From DATACZ01 sp036258795 (GTDB lineage Bacteria; Actinomycetota; CADDZG01; JAHWKV01), in assembly GCA_036258795.1 (NCBI GenBank), contig DATACZ010000177.1, positions 1 to 5,472 on the forward strand: a stretch of 5,472 bases of DNA, written 5' to 3'. This document shows, piece by piece, positions 1 through 5,472 of this stretch. The notes beneath the pieces are model-generated. The model had not been told where the DNA came from. It saw only the letters and a program-made list of their open reading frames with translations, and made no database searches. The first letter of the stretch is position 1. Each line of letters starts with the position of its first letter. The position numbers and the translations under genes were made by a program.

Positions 1-3
1 ATC

Positions 4-1698
4 TCACCAATCCCTTACGTCAACCTCAACCAGCACCCTTTGGGATGACGAGGCAACGATGTCGTTCAATGGGTCCAGCATAGCCTCTAGCTCGTTCACC
101 TTTAGCAGGAGTTGCCAGCCCAGGCTTCCGCCGGGCGATGGGCCAAGCACCGCCGCTCCGGGCAAGTGCTCCATTCTTTCGATCAGCTCCTCGGAAGGCC
201 TGCCGTTCACCTGAACGCGGACCAGAGACTTGAACGGCGGCACTCCGGCTTCCTGGCGAGCCTGTAGCTCCCGGGATGCAAAGTACCGGTGGTCGCCCCT
301 GACTACCGCCTGGATGACGTGGTGGTCAGGGTTGCTTGTCTCGATGATGAGTCTTCCCTTCGGGTTCTGCCCCGCGGCCAGCACGGCCAGCGCCCAAAGG
401 GCCTGAACCGTCTCCTCAGCCGCCCTCCCCCGAGGACGCTGAAGGAGCGAGTCCACCCCGAGGGCAATCGCTGTGCCGATCTGAGGCCGTTCAACTTCAG
501 CCAGCGCGGCCTCGGTCGCTATAACCACGTCACCGGTGAGAGCCTCCTCTAGGGCTCCGGGCTGGGGTCCGAGACCCGGGCGATCGGCCCGGCTGATTCG
601 GGAACCAGGAACGATCTTGCCCAACAGCCCTTCCAGCTCCGCCGGTCCGGGCCCCGAGGGCGTCAAACTGACCCGCGGCACGAGGACGATTACCCGCTTC
701 CCTCTAGCGCGGGCCTGGACGATGGCGGCAATGACACGCTGAGGAATCCGCCGCCGGGCCGGGTGGACCAGCTCGACCACCGGCCAGGCTCGTCGTTCCT
801 CTGCCCGAAGCGGCTCTTCCACCGACCACTTTTCCGGGCTTGCGGGTGACCCAGGCAGGCTGAGTGAAGGAGTTCGGCTGGAGAACAACAGCGAGCTGCC
901 GGTTGCCTCGGCCCGAAGCTGGGCGACGACCCGGGCGTCGTAGTAAGGAGAGCGCTGCTCCTTTAGTGAGGGATCGTGCTCCTCGTGAACCACGATGAGG
1001 CCGACAGGAGTTGGTGGCGCAAAGAGGGCGGCCCTCCCGCCCAGGGCGACCCGCCGCGTGCCTTCGGCCAGACTCCACAGCGCTTTGGCTCGCTCGGAGG
1101 GCTCCAGGCCGCTGTGGACCACGGCTGCATCAGCCGGAAAGCGTTCCGCCAGCCGGGCCAGGACCGAAGATCCCTCCCTCACCTCCGGCACTACAACGAT
1201 TGCTCCCAGCCCCTTACCCAACCGCTCATCAATCTCGTCTCCGTACCGTTTCACCGGATCGTCGTTAGGCCCAGGCCGCAGCAGGGTCCGGCTCACCGCC
1301 TGTGCCGGAAAGGCGCTTGAGTCGTCGCTCCGAAACGAGGTACGGGCCAGCCACCGGCCACTTGGACGACCCAGGCGAGGCGGAGTAAATAGAGTTAGGA
1401 AGCTGCTGAGCGGATGAACGTATCGCCTGGCCAGCTTCATGGCCACACCCAAAAGGAGATCATCGAATACCGGTCCCCGCCCGCTCAAAGCCGCCAGAGG
1501 CACCAGCTCGGCTAAGTCGGAGTCATCCTGCGCCTGCGGTTCGAGGCCAACAACCCAGCCTCTCACGCGGCGATTTCTGAGAGGTACCCGCACCACCGAC
1601 CCGACGCTGATCTGAGGCTCGAGCTTTTCGGGAACGGCGTAGGTAAGCTCCCTGTTCAGTCCCCAGACAGCCAGGTCGACTATGACCTTGGCGAGCAA
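4..1698 (-). CDS. priA: PriA-like primosomal protein N', helicase-inactive and lacking zinc-binding cysteines
   Basis: PriA recognises stalled or collapsed replication forks and reloads the replisome. Family membership is shown by the N-terminal 3'-end DNA-binding domain (about 1-108: VDLAVWGLNRELTYAVPE, VGSVVRVPLRNRRVRGWVVG), VVVPEVREGS (168-177), VHSGL.PSERAKALW (194-208), GGRAALFAP (220-228), SNPDHHVIQ (455-463), GVPPF (485-489) and the C-terminal LGPSPGG...WQLLLKV (518-534). Catalytic parts are degraded: the P-loop position reads RPGPNDDPVKRY (141-152), DEEH is HEEH (238-241), and the AGRAGR arginine-finger motif is missing near 440-446. The protein has no cysteine, so the zinc module normally inserted in the second helicase lobe (near 343-370) is gone. 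At 564 residues it is shorter than E. coli PriA (about 730). ATP hydrolysis is therefore unlikely; a structural role in primosome assembly is inferred. The TTG start at 1698 follows an in-frame metK stop; its ribosome site is weak. Dead PriA helicases are known in actinobacteria; complete zinc loss is less usual. Confidence 0.9.
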   Translation of the reverse strand: MLAKVIVDLAVWGLNRELTYAVPEKLEPQISVGSVVRVPLRNRRVRGWVVGLEPQAQDDSDLAELVPLAALSGRGPVFDDLLLGVAMKLARRYVHPLSSFLTLFTPPRLGRPSGRWLARTSFRSDDSSAFPAQAVSRTLLRPGPNDDPVKRYGDEIDERLGKGLGAIVVVPEVREGSSVLARLAERFPADAAVVHSGLEPSERAKALWSLAEGTRRVALGGRAALFAPPTPVGLIVVHEEHDPSLKEQRSPYYDARVVAQLRAEATGSSLLFSSRTPSLSLPGSPASPEKWSVEEPLRAEERRAWPVVELVHPARRRIPQRVIAAIVQARARGKRVIVLVPRVSLTPSGPGPAELEGLLGKIVPGSRISRADRPGLGPQPGALEEALTGDVVIATEAALAEVERPQIGTAIALGVDSLLQRPRGRAAEETVQALWALAVLAAGQNPKGRLIIETSNPDHHVIQAVVRGDHRYFASRELQARQEAGVPPFKSLVRVQVNGRPSEELIERMEHLPGAAVLGPSPGGSLGWQLLLKVNELEAMLDPLNDIVASSSQRVLVEVDVRDW

Positions 1699-1713
1699 AC
1701 CCGGCCGGTGTCT

Positions 1714-2925
1714 CTAGAGGTCTGCCGCTGCCTTCGCCAGCTCCTCTGCCCGGTCGGTTCGCTCCCAGCTGAAGTGGTCCTTGTCGGTCCGCCCGAAGTG
1801 TCCGTAGGCGCTGGTGGCCTTGTAGATCGGCCGGCGAAGGTCCAGGTCGCGGATTATGGCGGCGGGTCGGAAGTCGAAGAACTCTGGCACTAGCTCTTCG
1901 AGCTTTTGGGGATCGACCCTGGCGGTGCCACGGTCGTCCAGGTTCACCGAAACCGGGTGAGCCACGCCGATCGCGTAGGCGATGCGAATCTCACACTGAT
2001 CCATGACCTCGGAAGCCACCAGATTCTTGGCGACGTAGCGGGCCATGTACGCGCCGGAGCGGTCCACCTTGGAAGGGTCCTTCCCGGAGAAGCAGCCGCC
2101 GCCGTGGCTGCACATCCCACCGTACGAGTCGACGATGATCTTGCGTCCCGTTAGGCCCGTATCTGCCATCGGCCCTCCGATCTCGAAGCGGCCGGTTGGG
2201 TTCACCAAGAATCGAATGTCGTCGGACCAAAGAGGCTCCGGGACGATTGGCCGGACCACGTGCTCCATCAAGTCGGGAGCAAGAAGAGTGTCGATGTCTA
2301 CCTCGGGCTGATGCTGGGCCGATATGAGAATGGTGTCGATGCCTACGGGGCGACCGTCCTCATAGCGGATGGTGACCTGGCTCTTCCCGTCCGGCCGGAG
2401 ATAGGGCATTCGGCCGCTCTTACGCTCCTCGGAGAGCCTGTGAGCCAGACCATGAGCCAGCCAGATGGGTGTCGGCATGAGCTCGGTGTCCAGGTCGGGA
2501 CGCTCGCGTGAGGCGTAGCCGAACATCATTCCCTGGTCCCCCGCACCCAGTGAGTCCAACTCGTCACCGCTCTCGCCGCCTCGTGCCTCATAGGCTTGAT
2601 CCACTCCCAGGGCTATGTCAGGAGACTGGTCCTGAATCGCGACCAAAACGCCGCAGGTCTCACCGTCCAAGCCGAACTTGGCGTCCGTGTAGCCCACCTC
2701 CTTGATGGTCTCCCGGACTACGTTACGGACCTCGACGTAGCAGTCGGTCGTGATCTCGCCGGCCACTATGGCCTGCCCGGTAGTGACCAAGGTCTCGCAG
2801 GCCACCCGACCTGCGGGATCCTCCGACATGATCGCGTCCAGGATGGCGTCGGAGATCCGGTCCGCCAACTTGTCCGGATGCCCCTCGGTGACCGACTCGG
2901 ACGTGAAGAGATAACGACGTGCCAT
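1714..2925 (-). CDS. metK: S-adenosylmethionine synthetase (methionine adenosyltransferase)
   Basis: MetK makes S-adenosylmethionine from methionine and ATP, releasing phosphate and pyrophosphate; SAM is the main cellular methyl donor. The 403-residue product is close to the usual family length. Visible signatures are FTSESVTEGHPDK (6-18), with the ATP-site His in GHPDK, LVTTGQ (46-51), AIQDQSPDIA (96-105), the ATP-binding GAGDQGMMFGYA (127-138), and the phosphate-binding loop HGGGCFSGKDPSKVDRS (274-290). The commonest form of that loop is GGGAFSGKD; Cys replaces Ala here, and another Cys lies just before in GGMCSHGGG. The three-part MetK fold therefore appears complete and the catalytic motifs are intact. 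I chose ATG at 2925 rather than TTG at 2928 because TAAAGGAG lies at ideal distance from the ATG. The gene begins 12 bases after coaBC and ends 15 bases before priA. The short leader leaves no room for a SAM riboswitch directly upstream. Confidence 0.97.
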   Translation of the reverse strand: MARRYLFTSESVTEGHPDKLADRISDAILDAIMSEDPAGRVACETLVTTGQAIVAGEITTDCYVEVRNVVRETIKEVGYTDAKFGLDGETCGVLVAIQDQSPDIALGVDQAYEARGGESGDELDSLGAGDQGMMFGYASRERPDLDTELMPTPIWLAHGLAHRLSEERKSGRMPYLRPDGKSQVTIRYEDGRPVGIDTILISAQHQPEVDIDTLLAPDLMEHVVRPIVPEPLWSDDIRFLVNPTGRFEIGGPMADTGLTGRKIIVDSYGGMCSHGGGCFSGKDPSKVDRSGAYMARYVAKNLVASEVMDQCEIRIAYAIGVAHPVSVNLDDRGTARVDPQKLEELVPEFFDFRPAAIIRDLDLRRPIYKATSAYGHFGRTDKDHFSWERTDRAEELAKAAADL

Positions 2926-2932
2926 CAAACGG

Positions 2933-2940
2933 CTCCTTTA
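2933..2940 (-). promoter_or_regulatory. Ribosome binding site of metK, sharing the coaBC stop codon
   Basis: TAAAGGAG on the minus strand contains the coaBC TAA stop and a strong Shine-Dalgarno sequence. It ends 7 bases before ATG at 2925-2923 but only 4 bases before the TTG at 2928-2926, so the ATG is the better metK start. Confidence 0.85.
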
Positions 2941-4257
2941 GCCTTGAGATCGACCGATTATAGGGCGTTGCGCCTGGCTCACGGTCCCAGGACGTGAACC
3001 GCTCCGCTGAACAGGCCATGGGCCATGCATGCCGGCCAGCAATCTCCCGGCGATCCTTTCCATGGCCAGATATGCCACTTGTCTCTTCGGTATCAGCCCA
3101 AAGTGCTCGACGTTACCCTCACGGTCGAGCATCAAAGCATCGGATGTGACCGCTCCGGGACCAGAATGCCCGGTTGCAACCAGGTTGGCGACTACGAGGT
3201 CCAGATGCTTCGCCTCAAGCTTGGCCGCCGCAGCCCCCTGCAGGTTGTCCGTCTCGGCGGCAAAGCCCACGAGCACCCGGAGATCGGGCAGGTCCCCGCG
3301 GCTTCTCCTCTCCCCCACCTCGGCGAGGATGTCGGCCGTCGGCTCGAGCTCGATTTGAGGACACCCCTCCGACTTGCTGAGCTTGCGGCGAGAGGGAGAA
3401 ACCGGGCGCCAGTCGGCTACCGCCGCCGCCATGATGAGCACGGCTGCCTCATTCAGGGATTCCATCACGGCCGTTCTCATCTCGGAGGCCGTCGTTACCC
3501 GCATGACGTGCGCATCACTTGGGGGAACCAGGTCCGTGGGGCCCGAGATCAAGGTAACCGAAGCACCGCGGCGGAGGGCCTCGTAGGCAAGCTCATACCC
3601 CATCAGCCCCGAAGAGGCGTTGGCGATGTAGCGCACCGCGTCAATCGCCTCTCTGGTCCCTCCGGCGGTCACCACGACCTTTGTGCCGGCCAGCTGCCCT
3701 CTCAGCTGAAGCTCTTCTGCAGCGGCTCTTACGATCGACGAGATCTCAGCCAACCGCCCTATGCCCGAGTCGGGACCGGCCAGTGGTCCCTCTTCCGGTC
3801 CCACAAAGCGGATTCCCCGAGAGGTGAGCTTGGCCACGTTTTCCTGCGTGGCCTCGTTCAGCCACATCTCGGAGTGCATCGCCGGAGCCATGAGAACCGG
3901 ACAGCCGGCCGAGAGCAACATCGCCGACATGAGATCGTCGGAGATTCCTTGGGCGCTCTTGGCAATGATCTTGGCCGTGGCCGGGGCAACGATCACCAGG
4001 TCGGAGGTCCTCCCGAGGTCGGTGTGCACGATCTCGGAGGGAGCCGTCTCGGGGAAGAGGGAGGTGCGCACGGGATTCCCGGTGAGCGTCGAGAAGGTTA
4101 TAGGGCCCACGAACTTCGTGGCAGAGTTCGTCATCACTACCCGCACGTCGGCGCCGGCCTGGGTCAGCTCCCTTGCCAACGCGGCAGCCTTGTATGCTGC
4201 AATGCCGCCGCAGACCCCGAGTGCAATCCTCTTTCCGGCCAGTGCCTCGAAATCCAT
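2938..4257 (-). CDS. coaBC: Bifunctional phosphopantothenoylcysteine decarboxylase / phosphopantothenate-cysteine ligase
   Basis: CoaBC performs two consecutive steps of coenzyme A synthesis: CTP-dependent joining of 4'-phosphopantothenate to cysteine (CoaB, C-terminal) and FMN-dependent decarboxylation to 4'-phosphopantetheine (CoaC, N-terminal). In the 439-residue product, CoaC spans about 1-185, with GVCGGIAAYK (14-23), the presumed catalytic His at 78 in HTDLG, APATAKIIAK (91-100) and PAMHSEMW (125-132). His replaces the usual Asn of PAMN, as I recall for actinobacterial CoaBC. The flap reads GPDSGIGRL (161-169), without the Cys seen in E. coli. CoaB begins near 190, with AGGTREAIDAVRYIANASSG (198-217), AAAVADWRP (277-285) and KLSK (292-295) where KIKK is usual. 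The expected F/N residues of the cytidine loop are not obvious in GPGAVTSDALML (366-377). About 30 residues after 410 look non-conserved. The ATG at 4257 has a weak AGGG site 7 bases upstream. The TAA stop overlaps the metK ribosome site. Confidence 0.96.
   Translation of the reverse strand: MDFEALAGKRIALGVCGGIAAYKAAALARELTQAGADVRVVMTNSATKFVGPITFSTLTGNPVRTSLFPETAPSEIVHTDLGRTSDLVIVAPATAKIIAKSAQGISDDLMSAMLLSAGCPVLMAPAMHSEMWLNEATQENVAKLTSRGIRFVGPEEGPLAGPDSGIGRLAEISSIVRAAAEELQLRGQLAGTKVVVTAGGTREAIDAVRYIANASSGLMGYELAYEALRRGASVTLISGPTDLVPPSDAHVMRVTTASEMRTAVMESLNEAAVLIMAAAVADWRPVSPSRRKLSKSEGCPQIELEPTADILAEVGERRSRGDLPDLRVLVGFAAETDNLQGAAAAKLEAKHLDLVVANLVATGHSGPGAVTSDALMLDREGNVEHFGLIPKRQVAYLAMERIAGRLLAGMHGPWPVQRSGSRPGTVSQAQRPIIGRSQG
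2957..2962 (-). promoter_or_regulatory. Candidate -10 element (TATAAT) for metK inside the coaBC 3' end
   Basis: A perfect TATAAT occurs on the minus strand in otherwise GC-rich sequence, 31 bases before the metK ATG. Transcription would begin near 2950, giving a leader of about 25 bases that holds the strong ribosome site. It falls in the non-conserved tail of coaBC and uses the codons CCT-ATA-ATC, where ATA is expected to be rare in a GC-rich genome. No good -35 match is present at 16-19 bases spacing and there is no TG extension, so it would be a -10-driven or activator-dependent promoter, or chance. Confidence 0.35.
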
Positions 4258-4277
4258 GGATCAGCCCTGGAAGGGCG

Positions 4278-4532
4278 CTACTTGATGCGGGACTCGACCT
4301 CCGGCGGGCGCTCCCAGCCGAACTTGCCCTCGGCAATCTCCTCAAGAGCCACCGAGAGGGCCTTGGCATCCTCCCCCATGCTCGACACCTGAGGCGGGAC
4401 GAAGTCCCGGATTCCCTCGCCGAGCTGGTAGTAATAAGAGTTGATTTGTCGAGCCCGCTTCGCGGCCAGGATGACCAGCGTGTAGCGGCTGTCTACCTTT
4501 TCAGAGAGATTTTCAATCTTGGGATGGATCAA
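4278..4532 (-). CDS. rpoZ: DNA-directed RNA polymerase omega subunit
   Basis: The omega subunit helps assemble and stabilise RNA polymerase by chaperoning the beta' subunit. The 84-residue product begins MIHPKIENLSEKVDSRYTLV, the conserved N-terminus of the family, and continues with ILAAKRARQINSYY and QLGEGI (residues 21-42), the most conserved omega helices. The C-terminal part retains the KALSVALEEIAEGK segment (57-70). The usual GPLV-like stretch reads PPQV, a small divergence. Length is in the normal range for short actinobacterial omega proteins. The start is TTG at 4532-4530; no ATG is available nearby, the conserved N-terminus begins exactly there, and AAAGGA lies 6 bases upstream. 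The gene sits between gmk and coaBC as in many Actinomycetota. The TAG stop is 20 bases before the coaBC start, suggesting shared transcription. A possible own promoter lies in the gap upstream. Confidence 0.96.
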   Translation of the reverse strand: MIHPKIENLSEKVDSRYTLVILAAKRARQINSYYYQLGEGIRDFVPPQVSSMGEDAKALSVALEEIAEGKFGWERPPEVESRIK

Positions 4533-4538
4533 GAGCCG

Positions 4539-4544
4539 TCCTTT
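4539..4544 (-). promoter_or_regulatory. Ribosome binding site of rpoZ supporting a TTG start
   Basis: AAAGGA on the minus strand lies 6 bases before TTG at 4532-4530. It is the best Shine-Dalgarno match in the gmk-rpoZ gap and supports the non-ATG start of rpoZ. Confidence 0.7.
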
Positions 4545-4556
4545 GAATCGTGGGTG

Positions 4557-4585
4557 ATTTCACCACCGGTTCGAATGTATTCCAA
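4557..4585 (-). promoter_or_regulatory. Possible weak promoter upstream of rpoZ
   Basis: In the 102-base gap between gmk and rpoZ, the minus strand shows TTGGAA (4585-4580) and TGAAAT (4562-4557) separated by 17 bases, each matching four of six positions of the sigma-70-type consensus. A start about 7 bases downstream would leave a short leader carrying the AAAGGA ribosome site. The -10-like hexamer lies inside a 12-base inverted repeat, GGTGA-AA-TCACC (4564-4553), which could be an operator or chance. Matches this weak are common, so this is a candidate only. Nothing else in the gap resembles a gene. Confidence 0.2.
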
Positions 4586-4634
4586 GATACCCCATCGTCG
4601 CCCCTACCAGTGGACAGCCTGGTGCACTTGTTCG

Positions 4635-5189
4635 CTAGCACCGGTCCATCAGGGCCAGGACCTCGGACACGGCCTGCTCCACCTCGAGGTTTACGACCAC
4701 CCCGTCGAACGAACCCTTCCGGCGAAGCTCGTCGTATGCATCGGATAGCCGGCGGTTCATGGCATCCTCCTGCTCGGTGCTCCTCTTGCGAAGGCGCTGC
4801 TTCAGCACCTGCATCGAGGGAGGCTCGATGAAGATGAGACAGGACTCCGGCATTGCCGCCTTGACCTCCGCCGCACCCTGGACGTCGATCTCGAGCAGCA
4901 CATCCTCGCCATGGCTGAGGTGGTTCTCCACCGGCTTGCGGGGCGTGCCGTACAGGTTCCCGTGTACGTCTGCCCACTCCAGGAACTCACCCCGGTCGCG
5001 CATCGCCAGGAAATCCCTCTCGGCGATGAAGTAGTAATGAACTCCTTCCACCTCCATCGGCCTGGCCGGCCGGGTGGTGCAGGATACAGAGAGCTTTATC
5101 CCGGGCCGCTCCTCCAGGATCCTTTGAACGATGGTTCCCTTTCCGGCTCCCGAAGGGCCGGAGATAATGAACAGGCGCGCACGGGTCAC
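4635..5189 (-). CDS. gmk: Guanylate kinase
   Basis: Guanylate kinase phosphorylates GMP to GDP with ATP, in purine salvage and GTP supply. The 184-residue product is a normal single-domain length. The P-loop GPSGAGKG is at residues 11-18. The GMP-binding segment follows, with SCTTRPARP at 36-44 and GVHYYF at 49-54, then EFLEWA (68-73), NLYGTPR (78-84) and the DVQGA strand/loop (102-106). The lid segment, LRKRSTEQE, starts at 133, with the paired arginines R146-R147 after it, and FDGVVVN lies near the end. The start is GTG at 5189-5187. It is preceded, 8 bases upstream, by AAGGAG inside the pyrF 3' end, and it overlaps the pyrF stop by four bases. The C-terminal segment after VVN lacks the usual Asp-rich turn, which is a minor difference. 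No mihF gene lies between pyrF and gmk, unlike in mycobacteria. A further 102 bases separate the TAG stop from rpoZ. Confidence 0.97.
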   Translation of the reverse strand: MTRARLFIISGPSGAGKGTIVQRILEERPGIKLSVSCTTRPARPMEVEGVHYYFIAERDFLAMRDRGEFLEWADVHGNLYGTPRKPVENHLSHGEDVLLEIDVQGAAEVKAAMPESCLIFIEPPSMQVLKQRLRKRSTEQEDAMNRRLSDAYDELRRKGSFDGVVVNLEVEQAVSEVLALMDRC

Positions 5190-5472
5190 CAGCCAAGCTC
5201 CTTCAGGATGCCATCGGCCGCCGCTCCCGGATCCGCGGCCTGGGCGATCGGACGGCCCACCACGACGTAATCGGCCCCTGCTTGGGCGGCTTGCTCTGGA
5301 GTGGCCGTGCGCTCCTGATCAGCCGGTTCCTCACTAGCACGTCGAATTCCAGGCACAATCAACAGAGTTCGCTCGCCAAACCGGGCGCGGAGCTTGGCCG
5401 CCTCGCGGGCAGAGCAGACCAGGGCTTGCGCCCCGGAGCTCACAGCGGTCTCGGCAAGATCCTCGACCAACC
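5186..5472 (-). CDS. pyrF: Orotidine 5'-phosphate decarboxylase, C-terminal part (gene cut by the window edge)
   Basis: PyrF converts orotidine 5'-phosphate to UMP, the last step of de novo pyrimidine synthesis, in the cytoplasm. Only about the last 95 codons are in the window, so no start is visible; the TTG at 5470-5468 is an internal Leu codon. Visible family signatures, in order, are a VCSAREA segment, the phosphate-binding loop beginning VPGIR, a DQER/TPEQA segment, and GADYVVVGRPI followed by ADP near the C-terminus. This pattern matches class I PyrF (E. coli/Bacillus type) and not the longer class II enzyme usual in mycobacteria and streptomycetes. The catalytic Lys/Asp motif lies upstream, outside the window. 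The TGA stop (5188-5186) overlaps the GTG start of gmk in the sequence GTGA, and the last codons contain the gmk ribosome binding site, so the two genes are probably translationally coupled. Identity is very likely; the class assignment rests on the C-terminal third only. Confidence 0.93.
   Translation of the reverse strand, partial: LVEDLAETAVSSGAQALVCSAREAAKLRARFGERTLLIVPGIRRASEEPADQERTATPEQAAQAGADYVVVGRPIAQAADPGAAADGILKELGW
5198..5203 (-). promoter_or_regulatory. Ribosome binding site of gmk, inside pyrF
   Basis: AAGGAG on the minus strand lies 8 bases before the GTG start of gmk and within the final codons of pyrF. It fixes the GTG as the start and, together with the GTGA stop/start overlap, points to translational coupling of pyrF and gmk. 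Confidence 0.8.

Noticed and set aside
976..1417. Overlapping plus-strand frames of 85-140 codons opposite priA
   Set aside because: They are low-complexity, Arg/Pro/Ser-rich translations typical of GC-rich antisense frames, with no recognisable domain and fully inside priA.
4..1698. priA as a decaying pseudogene or frameshifted gene
   Set aside because: The frame is intact, the C-terminal PriA signatures are retained in the same frame, and helicase-dead PriA is an established actinobacterial state.
2926..2940. SAM riboswitch upstream of metK
   Set aside because: Only 12 bases separate coaBC and metK and there is no room for a riboswitch aptamer; the preceding sequence encodes CoaBC.
3025..4392. 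A 455-codon open frame on the plus strand opposite coaBC and part of rpoZ
   Set aside because: Its codon boundaries coincide with those of coaBC, so it stays open simply because coaBC rarely uses TTA, CTA and TCA codons, as expected in GC-rich DNA. The translation resembles no family I know, while coaBC and rpoZ on the other strand are unmistakable.
4553..4600. TTCGAAT on the plus strand, resembling a tRNA T-loop
   Set aside because: The flanking bases (ACCGG and GTATT) do not pair to form a T-stem and no acceptor, D or anticodon arms are visible.
4600..4640. Terminator hairpin after gmk, from the arms GGTGC/GCACC and ACCAG/CTGGT
   Set aside because: The stems are only 5 base pairs with long loops and no T-run follows, so an intrinsic terminator is not supported.
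1..5472. A hidden accessory, defence or mobile system
   Set aside because: Both strands are accounted for by six contiguous housekeeping genes with short junctions. I saw no direct repeats, terminal inverted repeats, transposase, integrase, reverse transcriptase or CRISPR-like spacing.

Overview
All supported genes in this window lie on the minus strand. Read in transcription order (from high to low coordinates) they are: the 3' end of pyrF (cut by the window edge), gmk, rpoZ, coaBC, metK and priA. The window is a compact housekeeping operon. Junctions are a 4-base overlap (pyrF/gmk), then gaps of 102, 20, 12 and 15 bases. I see no RNA gene, mobile element, CRISPR array, long repeat or convincing terminator, and no gene-free stretch over 300 bases.

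The DNA is GC-rich, with GTG and TTG starts among the genes. The order pyrF-(mihF)-gmk-rpoZ-coaBC-metK-priA is the classic actinobacterial arrangement (as around Rv1385-Rv1402 in Mycobacterium tuberculosis). Two protein traits agree: CoaBC carries PAMH instead of the usual PAMN, and PriA has lost its helicase motifs. Two traits differ from mycobacteria and streptomycetes: PyrF looks like the class I (E. coli/Bacillus-type) enzyme, and no mihF gene sits between pyrF and gmk. I infer a deep-branching or uncultured member of Actinomycetota rather than a typical Actinomycetia, with moderate confidence.

Functionally the cluster joins nucleotide supply (PyrF makes UMP; Gmk makes GDP), transcription (omega subunit of RNA polymerase), cofactor synthesis (CoaBC for coenzyme A; MetK for S-adenosylmethionine) and replication restart (PriA). 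Tight spacing suggests co-transcription. Two possible internal promoters were noticed: a perfect TATAAT inside the 3' end of coaBC, correctly placed for metK, and a weaker -35/-10 pair in the gmk-rpoZ gap.

Nothing here looks like a new defence or accessory system. The most interesting item is priA: an intact 564-codon reading frame for a protein without cysteine, so without the zinc-binding module, and with degenerate Walker A, DEEH and motif VI segments, while the N-terminal DNA-binding and C-terminal domains remain recognisable.
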